Source: Pseudoscleropodium purum
Taxonomy: Eukaryota; Streptophyta; Bryopsida; Hypnales; Brachytheciaceae
Assembly: GCA_963969395.1 (NCBI GenBank)
Contig: OZ017804.1
Span: 6,882,001 to 6,946,000 of the forward strand
Reading direction: 5' to 3'
Length of the DNA stretch: 64,000 nt
Shown here: in pieces, positions 38,995 through 47,339 of the stretch
Position numbering within the stretch: the first letter of the stretch is position 1
Layout: each line of letters begins with the position of its first letter
The notes under the pieces: generated by a model
Told to the model about the DNA's origin: nothing
Databases searched by the model: none
What the model saw: the letters and a program-made list of their open reading frames with translations, nothing else
Position numbers and translations under genes: made by a program

Positions 38995-39810
38995 ATGAGT
39001 GGATCTGATGACTGGACATCAGGTGCGAGTCCTATTGAGGCATTCACGAAAAATGGAGGCTCCGGAAGACTGAAAATGCAGAAGGGAGTTGTTGTGGCTC
39101 TTACACTGGAAGGATTATACTACTCCAGAAGGGCGGTCGTAGAAAGGGTGGTGAGCCACGATCCCTACCTCTTACGCGTTCATGTCCTAGACGTTCCAAA
39201 TAACCTCGATATGCCTCTTCCGTTTCCTGAGGGAGACATGGTGTTCCTGCGACACTGCCCGGGAAGGTCAATCGTGTGGGAGGCAGAGAACATCTATCCC
39301 CATGTAGAGTCTGAAGGGTCTTCTTCTGCTGGTGTCGGCCGGCAGCCGATACAAGTGCTCACAAATGAAAAACCCATACAACAATTCCTGTCACTCACTA
39401 TCAATATGGATGTCTCACTACTGCAGACTGTGGGCACGGATCTGTTGTATACTAGTGTAGGTACAATTGTACAATGCTCTCCAAAAGGTTACTGGGAAGG
39501 CTTTCGCGTTCCACACAGCTTCTTCCTCGTTGTGAAGTGTCGCAGCTTAGAATTTTGATTTTCTTAGTATACACCAAAATAGGAACGGAAACTAGTCATT
39601 AGCTAACCGGATCCGATTAGGTGGGAAAGGAAAACTCAGAATTAGCACGGAACGTGAAGTAGTGGGCTTCTTAGATCCAATCCGGTCAGGAGTAACTAAC
39701 GACGGAAACGAAATGTAACACGGATTAGGTCTAGGACCGGATGATGATGATGAACCGGATTATGATGGTAACCCGGATTCATGATGACAAACCGGAAATG
39801 GTCCAGGGAC

Positions 39811-39817
39811 TATAAAA
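39811..39817 (+). promoter_or_regulatory. TATA box of the 3.3 kb element, copy 2
   Basis: TATAAAA in GGGACTATAAAAGGAGG, 190 bases upstream of the ORF ATG at 40001; conserved with 34332 in copy 1. A second TATATAAA lies at 41811, after the ORF. Confidence 0.7.
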
Positions 39818-40000
39818 GGAGGAGCTTTCACTGTTGCACCCCCTTTTAGAAACTCGACCTTGAGCGTGCGCGGTTGAGTTTTTGTCGTTTGTGCGTCTGA
39901 GCGTTTGTGTTTTGTCTGTTCTGCTTCCGGTTGAGATCGGAGAGAGGAAGTGAGGAACGGGACGTGCGGCTAGGAGAGAGTGAGGTAGATGTGAGTGGGA

Positions 40001-41659
40001 ATGCCTCAGCTACGTAGGTCGAGACAAGCGAGTCCCTCTGGAGGCGAGGTGAAGCTCCGGAAAGTCATTCCGGTTATTCCCTCCACAGAGCCGGAAAAGG
40101 CTGAACTCATGGATGATCTCAGATCCATGGGTTGCGTAGGGTTTGCCGAGAAACCTTGGGGTTTTAGGGAGGAGAGAATGGTCAAGGAGCTCCTCGGAAA
40201 GCTGTCCAACCAGTTTGACAACACCGTGAGGGGAGCTCCCGTCAGCTGGAACGAGGGGATGTGGAGAGCGGTTTACGGTTTCCGGGCAGGAGGTTTGGGA
40301 ATGGCGAGCCGGAAGGATGAGTTTGTCCGAGGGAAGTTCAAGGGAGCCGTCAACCCGAAGGACGGATACGCGGTCGAGGATTGCTTGGACGACCGACACC
40401 GTCGACTCCTGCAATTCCTGGTTCCGGTTCTTCACCCGGAAAAGCCGACCAGGGTGACGATCACCCTAGGCAACACCATTTTCGGTGCCCTCAGTGGTAC
40501 CCGGAAAGTGGACTGGGCACGGATCATTTCCGATCTCGTGGCCCAGCTTGTTAGTAGGGTTGGGAAGAAAAGGGCCACTCCAGTGTGCCCTTACCTCTTC
40601 CACCTCTATCGGGAGAACCAAGTCCTCACCAACATAGAGGAGAAGGCGTGGAAGACGCAGGAAGTGCTGCTGAAGTATGGGGAGTCGGAGACGGATGACG
40701 AAGCGGAATCCGATTCCGAGTCAGACCGGGAGTCCAGCGAGGAAGAGGAGGAGTTGATGCCGCCGATCAAGCGACAGAAGCTGACGCCTCCACACAAGCG
40801 CGGGACGCCTCCCGGTCAAGACAAACCGGCCCCGGAAGAGAAACCGGAAGCCGAGAAGACCAATTCCGGGGGAGATCCGGATATGCAAGATCCGTTCAAC
40901 GGTCTGATCAACGTCCTCTGCAACATCAGGGCGGATTGGGAGGTCAAGCACAGGACGCTTGCGGCAATCGGCAAGTTGGTGGGTGCTGCACCGGACAGCA
41001 ACTTGGCGGAACAAGTGGCGCACTGCATCACGAATCCGGAAGAGACCCGGAAGCAGGAAGCCGAGATCCGCCGGTTGCAGGAGGAGGTAGATAAACTGAA
41101 GGCAACACTTTTCGCCTATCAGGAAGACGTGACTGCCGCTCGGGAGATGGCGGAGGAGACTCGGAAGGTGGCCGAGCAGATCAAGGCGGTCCTGGGAGAG
41201 ACCGGAACGGCAGCGGCCAAGGCGAAGCTCTTCGACGAGAAGATCCACGAAGAGAAGAAACTATCCGGTTCCCGGATGGTCCGGATTCTCGCGGACTTCG
41301 CCGAGCAGGTGGAGACGGCAATGGTGGAGGGGCGGAAGGCAGCGGACCGGATCGAGGAGAGCAGCCGGAAGCTGACGGGAGCGACGTGCGACAAAGGTAT
41401 TCACCTTTCGGACATCTCTCTACCGGACCTCTTTCCGGATGCAACTATGGCAAAGGACAGGAAGGATTGGACTCCTGAGTCCAAGAAGTCTGCACGGACT
41501 GGGACTCCGAGATCGAGACCGGATATTACCATCGACTTGGAGTCTCCACCCGGACCGAATCCTGAGGAGGGGGAACGGGTCCGGAACTTGAGCGAAGTCT
41601 TCGAGGAGCTAACCCCGGAGGTCGGAAGCCCGACGATAGGATCTAGAGTTGTAGGGTAG
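40001..41659 (+). CDS. Intact 552-aa protein of the 3.3 kb element (plant transposon-protein-like / gag-like)
   Basis: Starts at the ATG 40001 (MPQLRRSRQ). The GTG six bases upstream is in frame but is not a plant start. Order: basic N-terminus; a folded region of about 30-230 with KPWGFREERMVKELLGKLSN, VDWARIISDLVAQLVSRVGK and PYLFHLYRENQVLT; a Glu/Asp/Ser-rich acidic run (about 232-255); PPIKRQKLTPPHKRG, a likely nuclear localisation signal; then a coiled coil rich in heptads (about 350-425, EIRRLQEEVDKLKATLFAYQ); and a second helical segment. The folded region looks like the 'putative plant transposon protein' domain found in plant repeats, a tentative match. No protease, RT, integrase or DDE catalytic motif is present. 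It is the only intact ORF over 500 codons inside the big element. Confidence 0.8.
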   Translation: MPQLRRSRQASPSGGEVKLRKVIPVIPSTEPEKAELMDDLRSMGCVGFAEKPWGFREERMVKELLGKLSNQFDNTVRGAPVSWNEGMWRAVYGFRAGGLGMASRKDEFVRGKFKGAVNPKDGYAVEDCLDDRHRRLLQFLVPVLHPEKPTRVTITLGNTIFGALSGTRKVDWARIISDLVAQLVSRVGKKRATPVCPYLFHLYRENQVLTNIEEKAWKTQEVLLKYGESETDDEAESDSESDRESSEEEEELMPPIKRQKLTPPHKRGTPPGQDKPAPEEKPEAEKTNSGGDPDMQDPFNGLINVLCNIRADWEVKHRTLAAIGKLVGAAPDSNLAEQVAHCITNPEETRKQEAEIRRLQEEVDKLKATLFAYQEDVTAAREMAEETRKVAEQIKAVLGETGTAAAKAKLFDEKIHEEKKLSGSRMVRILADFAEQVETAMVEGRKAADRIEESSRKLTGATCDKGIHLSDISLPDLFPDATMAKDRKDWTPESKKSARTGTPRSRPDITIDLESPPGPNPEEGERVRNLSEVFEELTPEVGSPTIGSRVVG

Positions 41660-44600
41660 ATAGGATTTTAATTTCAGTTAGGAGTAGGAGCGGATCCGGA
41701 TCCGGATCCGGCTCAATAGTATTAGGTTAGACCGGAAGTTAGATTTAGGTGGCGGCGGACCCCCACGGGTTTTCCGCTCCTTTTTGTGCTTTTAGGGTTT
41801 TGACCCTTTGTATATAAATCGGTTCCTGAGATGGGAATTGGGAGTTGTTCATTTTGCAAACTTCTTGTACCTTTCTATTCTCTTCGTTGTGTATCTCTCT
41901 CCAGCGCGACAGGATTGTATAATGTGGAGTTAGGATAGTACGAGTGAGTTTGTAAGTGATTTCTCCCCTTGGTGTTTATTTTCCGATCCAAGGTGCATGT
42001 GAGTAGGTATCGAAGAGTTGGGAGTGAACTTAGTTCCTCAGCACATCTAGAGTTTGAGATTCCGGGTGAGAAAGCCGTTGTTAGGCTAGGCGGGTAGGGA
42101 GGGATTCCTTAGCTGCGCTAGAACTCCCGGGTGGGAAATCCGGTCGAGTATCCGATCTCCTGTGAGGTCTCACCACCTGTATGGGTAACGGAAGAACTTT
42201 AGTTGATGTTGGAACGGACGGGTGCACTTGTAACCACCTGTCTTCGCACGGATCGGAAGTAGCATCAAGGTCGTTGTAGTACGAGAGGGTCGAGTGTGGG
42301 GTCTTTGTGTGACCTACGACCCGGATTGCTATCTGGGTTGTTGTGAAGGACCAAACCGGATCCGGATTAGCTTAGGAGTCTAGAAGGTAGGACAGTGGGT
42401 CTTCAGCCACTATAAGTCACGGAAGGAGTGGTGGGCCTACCACTCTCAAAATCAAGCGGCGACCCCTCTGATGGTGAAACAGAGGCAAAAACAAACCGGA
42501 TAGGATTACGAGTACAGGATGACCATTCCGACCGGATTGGTCAGAAAGGATTTCCAGGATCGGAAGTTGTGAGATCCTGGGATTTGGGTATTTGTACGGA
42601 CCGGATAGTTAGTAGGACCGGAAGAAGGAGTAATCCGGTCTGTAGTTATCCGGTGTGGTAATATTTCTGGTTCTAGATCTAGGACCGGAAAGTAAGATTG
42701 GCATACTGACTGAGCTTAACTGCTTAATAGAGCTAGATACTTCACAGGATCTCGTGGGTTCGATCTTTAGAGTCACTTAGTTATACTCTAGAGCGATTTT
42801 TGTGAGTATAATGGGGAATTGACCTGCCCTGTGCTGCGACATGAAGCTACTGCACGTCGTCGATGATTTCCAGGATCAGAGTGCTTATTGCGAGATTCCT
42901 GAATTCATGACATTCAAACGCTGTGTTGGATTCAAAATACTGTGGAGTGGTTATAAGGTCATACCAATCGAGACCTCCGTCCCAATAACCAAGGTTGTCG
43001 GCTGCCAGCCGACAGGAGAACCTGCGACCCATTTCATGCAGGCTCAAGTCGATGGTAACTACGAGAGTGGTGGGAGTTCGAACGATGTACAGGTAGAATT
43101 ATGTGATCCGGGTACACAGCGAGTACTTCTTACTGCATCAGATGAAGACGAGCAAGATGATAGGCTCTATTCGTCCGACGATGACAGCCGCGGGTCTGCA
43201 GAGGATCACCGCAATGTTCATGGTTACAGTACCTCTGGCACTACCGTGTCCGACACAAGTGTTGCTGACAGCATGGATCATTCGGACGCGTTTAGAGCTG
43301 ATACTCCAAGTGGAGATAATGGCCATCCGGATGGAATGCAAGCTGGGCTTCCAATCCCAGATAGACCGCTCTGGAGAAATCAATACTGTGAACTTCTCAA
43401 TGACGACTTCTCGGTTCTCGGAAGAGCCATGATCCAAGTCTGCCTACCAGATGAGGCCTGCGATGATGGCGTCCTGGGCGACACAGATGTCGGGGTCATG
43501 TTCGTATCGGACAATGACGAACTGCAAATGACAACCATGCGCTGGAGGCTCACACACACAAGGTTGGAGGGTGGAAGGCTACTATCTGAAATTGTCACGC
43601 TCTGCTCAGAGGCTGCTCTATTGAATGAGTCGGACGATAACGGAATGCAGGGGGTACCGAGGAATCCATACCGCTCTGTGCGCAGAAGGGTGATTCCCAA
43701 GGATCATGAAAGCCAATCCAGGCTGCAAATGAAGACCTCGGAGACGGAGGTACGTAAGGTCAGCTCACAGAAGTGCTGTAAGCTCAGATGCTGCTAGACG
43801 TTTCCCTGGGAGGACACGAGGTCTATACGACGAAAGTTCTTCGCTTGCACATTCGAGAGTAGGAGGGAAGTAGCGTATGCGGTGCAGAGTCAACTTCATG
43901 CAGGGGTTATTCCAGGAAAAAAATTCATTACTCTTGCAAATACAGACGTCTGCGAGAACGCATGGTATATCATTCACGGGGTATCGAGGTCGGCCTATCA
44001 TGTTTACAAGGCTGCGGCTGTGGGAGGATCCGTTAACGGCTCGCATGGAAATGCGGGGGCCCGACGGCCACGGCCACAAACAATCCAAGCTCAAGCAACC
44101 CTCAAAACGATCATCGACGACAATGCCGACAAAATGCCAAACGAGTTCAAAATGGTTGGAAATAAACGCGTCGACAATCTCAAGGTCCTCCCCTCTGCAA
44201 TGAATTGGGATCACATGCGCGAACAAGTCAATTATGTAAGTCCATCATCTGCCTCTTCGTCTACAGTAGAAAAGTCCTTTTATCGGCTGCCAACCGATAC
44301 AATCATGTCTGGACTTTGAATGTAGAAGCCATTGATCTTTCCTTTCTATAGGCCGTCATTTGCAGTTCTGTCGGCTGCCAGCCGATACAACTCTATAGTC
44401 TTCCATGGAAACTCATCATGAAGTCATGTTCTTTAGGTCAATGGAATATGCAATATAAAGCCGGTCTCGCAGTCTGCTATCAGCCGCCTTCGGAATGCTC
44501 ATTTCAAAAACGTAGAGGTCAAGGCCGTAGGGAGCAATTTCTCAAAATGCACAAAATGTGACTTCCTGGTAGAGTTCATTGCAAAGTATCCAAGAGGTTG

Positions 44601-46455
44601 TGATGAGTGGCAGGCCCTAGTCGACGACAAAGAGAGACATCTCAATTACCAGCGTGCTTGTAGAAATGTATACAGTGGATGGACCGCGCAGTCGGTGCAA
44701 AATCCATCAGAGTTCCTCTGCATTATTCATGACAAAATGGACACCACAAAGACTGCCATTCCGAGGATGCAGAGCATCACCAAGGCCACCGCAGGGCTAG
44801 GGCAAATACCAATCTCGTGTACTGGAATGCTCACACATGGACATGGAGATGGCGCGTATGCACATTACTCCACATCACTCTGGCCTGGGGATTCAAATTT
44901 CACAATTTCGTCCATCTGTAGGGTCCTCAGGGCCCTAGAACTACCACCTGTTCGGGAGTCCAAGATCCTCTTCTCGACTCCACCGCTAAACACCTTCTTT
45001 GAGGCTCTGCTTCATGGGAAGTCGAGATGCAACTCGTCAATCCCGCAGGCCTCGGACATGGTGATCGACGCAGCGAGACCAGGACGACCTCAGGTCCCAC
45101 TTCCAAGGAAACTGTTCTTGCAACTCGACAATTCAGCAAAGGACAACAAAAATCGATTCCTCATGGCTTTCTGCTCACTACTCACTACCAGGCGCATATT
45201 CAAGGAAGTTTCAGTGGGGTTCCTTATTGTCGGGCATACGCACGAGGACATTGATGCGCACTTCAGTTATCTCTCTAAACTGATCAAAAGGAAGAACACA
45301 TACGTACTTGCGGATCTCATGAAGGCGTTCATGGATTCATAGAAGACTGTAGCCTTCATTCTGGAGTTCGTGCAAGAAGTGGCGGACTTCAAATCATACT
45401 TCAAGGGCTTCCATCATGATGGGGTGAACAAAATCATTGGGCTCGGAGAGAAACACCTCTTCAAGTTCTACGTCGTGGAGGATGGTGTGGATCGTGGATG
45501 GCCAGTCATGAGGTACAAGCTCAGGGCCACAGATTCTTCGTGGCTGCCTCCTGGCGCACCTGTCAAAATGTGGACAGCGAACAAAAATGGACAACCCAAT
45601 ATTCCACAGGGGGACCCTCGATCTGTGCCTTTCAAGGCACTTTGGGGGAATGTGGACATTAATACCAAAAGGCGAAATGCAGAAAAAGAAGTCATAAGGG
45701 CTATAGAGTGCAATGAGAAACAGACATTCATCAAAAACGGAATAGCAAAGTTCATTGAATTCTGGAAATCGGGAATGGCCAGAGATAGACGGTACGCACA
45801 GGAAATGGCAGGCTATGTGGCTTACTGGGAAAGAATTCAATCGGAGATCAATTCGGCACTGCCTCAAACTCCTGCATTTCTTCAAGAAGGATTATGGCCG
45901 CTCTTTGACTGGACAAGAGATCACACGTCGACTTTTGTAGACAAGGGGGCGGAGGAGAATTATTCAGTAGACACCACTCCGGAGGACGAAGGGGACCCCA
46001 CTCCATACTGCGGACCTGCGAAGGACAGGCCGCGCTTGAAATTCAATCCATTCAGGGATGTTCTGCTCGGAGACTTTGTTCTTTATCGACCATGTCACAA
46101 CAATCATCTGCCTGTCTAGCTGGGACGGGTACTCCAATGTGTGGACATGTCTCCGGGGCCCACGTATGGTAATTTTAAAATTGAGTGGTGGACTCCGATG
46201 AAAGCCAAGAGGGAGTCAAAAGCGCTCATTGCAAGGGAGTGCTGGACCCGAAGATGGCACAAGGAACTCTGTCTTCCGCAGATGGTCCATGTCAACATTG
46301 TCTTGTACTTGCACAGAATGCCCTCGCACGCAAAGAAAGGACCTCCCACATCTCATGTCATCTCGGAGGCATCCGTTGCTGCTACTATTGCAAATCTGGA
46401 GGCCGCGGGGGCAGCTTTGGACAGAGATGCAGACGAGGGCAGAGAGGATTACTAA

Positions 46456-47121
46456 CAGATCGCCTCGGACCTATCGGCTGCCAGCCGATACAATAGTTTA
46501 GCTTTGGAGTTGTGTCACCATCACATTGCTAGACGGATCCGAGTCCTCGCTGCAGGTGTCGGCTGCCAGCCGATACTAAGGGCTTCGCTGTATGTCGATC
46601 ACATGGTTCTTGAACAGGATGTTTTCACTTCAGGATGATTACATGCATATCCACAATATTTACTCATTTGTGAATGTGCCTTCATATCTTTTAGGGTGTG
46701 CCTTCATATCTTATAGGTTGTGACTATAAGTCTTATGACTAGTCAGTTTTGACATTTTTAATATGTATCCGTTGGCTGCTGAAAAATTACATTTATTTGA
46801 ATCTCCTATGGGGACCATGTTACAACTGTTTTATCTTCAGTGCACAGGCGATTTGCTCATATCTCTATCTTTCTTGTTTGTTGTCCTGCTTTTTGGTTTT
46901 GCGCACTTTACTGTGTTGTCTTATCGGCTGGCAGCCGATATGTCAATGGGCACGGGATGGGTGCACGGTCATAGGCACCGGTTCTGCTATTGCATAGAAA
47001 CCGGTCCAAAATACAACAATCCACTTTTTTTTTGTACCCTCGGTTCTTCTGAACAAGGTGTGGGTGGGCTGCCGACACTTTTTAATCATTTGAAGCATGT
47101 TCTCTACCTTTTTTAATGTGG
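46456..47121. other. 3' flank of the DUF7869-type gene inside the large element
   Basis: Non-coding. It carries palindromes at 46472, 46557 and 46922 and a partial one near 47063, with increasingly AT-rich sequence toward the terminal repeat. Short frames here read through palindromes. Confidence 0.6.
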
Positions 47122-47192
47122 CTATGGACTATGAATTTGTCCATAATTTGTGCAATTGTCCATAATTAGTTAAATATAGGTTATTTTTCTTG
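47122..47192 (-). repeat. Right terminal inverted repeat of the large element
   Basis: On the minus strand it reads CAAGAAAAATAACCTATATT, then TAACTAATTATGGAC, an internal duplication (TTATGGACAA twice) and CATAGTCCATAG. It aligns with 27495-27556. The outermost CACTA is not present; sequence resembling a MITE arm follows directly. Confidence 0.7.
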
Positions 47193-47317
47193 ACAAATTT
47201 TTTTAGACATTCACATGTTTTCATGTTAACAATAATATTTCTTGATGTTATGGTTGAGATTATTGTTAGCAAGAAAACATATGAATGTCTAGAAAAATCC
47301 ATCAAAAAAAACATGGG
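47193..47317. mobile_element. Foldback MITE (right copy), abutting the large element
   Basis: The arms are inverted copies: AATTTTTTTAGACATTCACA plus TGTTTTCATGTTAACAATAA on the left, against the complement of TTATTGTTAGCAAGAAAACA and TATGAATGTCTAGAAAAATC on the right. Related to 27055-27203. Its outer left arm cannot be separated from the end of the large element, which suggests it inserted there or the junction was trimmed. Confidence 0.6.
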
Positions 47318-47339
47318 TTTTTATAATGGCTACAACTTG

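Larger units (their letters stand above)
39533..42846 (+). mobile_element. 3.3 kb inserted element, copy 2, with 5-bp target duplication TGAAG
   Basis: The element proper is 39538-42841 (TGTCGCAGC...GCTGCGACA). TGAAG flanks it at 39533-39537 and 42842-42846. It inserted into the first exon of the DUF7869-type gene, in the same orientation as that gene. Copy 1 differs by scattered substitutions and a few small indels (an extra GTCTGAGCGTT-like piece in the 5' leader here, for example). The two copies are young relative to the host element, whose genes already show decay, although the order of events is not proven. Confidence 0.92.
38995..46455 (+). pseudogene. Large gene with DUF7869-type, transposase-like core, broken by an insertion and three in-frame TAGs
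   Basis: Exons: 38995-39537 joined across the inserted element to 42847-44235, then 44437-46455. The intron 44236-44436 has GTAAGT...TTTAG and contains two palindromes. Removing the insertion and one TGAAG restores the frame (VVK then LLHVVDD), giving 1317 codons. In-frame TAGs lie at 43795, 45340 and 46117; the frame stays protein-like on both sides of each. Parts: an acidic linker (about 240-340), KCCKLRCC (about 490-497, possible zinc site), CENAWYIIHGVS, then the DUF7869-type core with IIHDKMD (Asp about 743/746), LFLQLDNSAKDNKN (Asp about 875) and VGHTHEDIDAHFSYL (about 909-923). These repeated Asp/His motifs suggest an RNase H-like nuclease fold (inference). It is the best candidate for the element's transposase. 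A possible extra intron near 39333 was considered and left unresolved. Confidence 0.8.
27557..46941. repeat. Array of about 24 copies of a 20-bp palindrome, TATCGGCTGSCAGCCGATAC
   Basis: Starts of recognisable copies: 27557, 27747, 27940, 28116, 28874, 29230, 30194, 30576, 31218, 32647, 33239, 37515, 37607, 37664, 37745, 38851, 38916, 39333, 42996, 44281, 44369, 46472, 46557 and 46922. Half or decayed copies lie near 37873, 37892, 37912, 38084 and 47063. The outer T-A is often T-G or C-A (TGTCGG). I saw none outside the large element, nor inside the two 3.3 kb insertions. Spacing is irregular (about 60 bp to 1.5 kb). Most are in introns or between genes. Those at 30576, 39333 and 42996 lie in open coding frame and read GCQPT or a close variant. 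Decayed copies mostly differ at the CpG positions. Confidence 0.9.
27491..47192. mobile_element. Large (19.7 kb) DNA transposon-like element with CACTA-type tip, own genes and palindrome array
   Basis: The left tip is CACTACAAGAAAC, the classic start of plant CACTA (En/Spm) elements. About 60 bp from each end are inverted copies, sharing TATATTTAACT, AATTATGGACAA and CATAGTCCA. The right tip keeps CAAGAAA but has lost the outermost bases next to a foldback MITE, so the expected 3-bp target duplication (GCG on the left) cannot be confirmed. Inside, base composition jumps to near-equal GC/AT, and a 20-bp palindrome occurs about 24 times. The gene set is a DUF7869-type protein, a protein with a ParB/DGQHR-like motif and two HAD/NIF-like proteins. 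This is not the TnpD/TnpA set expected of CACTA. Two later 3.3 kb insertions inflate its length, and without them it is about 13.1 kb. Both large genes are dead, so this copy is not autonomous. Confidence 0.7.

Noticed and set aside
34059..42841. The two 3.3 kb units as the two LTRs of a single retrotransposon
   Set aside because: Each unit has its own different 5-bp target duplication, and the sequence between them is host-element DNA of two genes, not gag-pol. No primer-binding site follows the first unit.
43750..43797. A 48-bp intron with a good GTACGT donor in the DUF7869-type gene
   Set aside because: It is shorter than normal plant introns, and the frame on both sides is continuous and protein-like (KCCKLRCC then TFPWEDTR). 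A premature TAG fits better.
27557..46941. Palindrome array as a CRISPR array
   Set aside because: Spacing is irregular over kilobases, there is no leader or cas gene, and the context is a plant transposon with introns.
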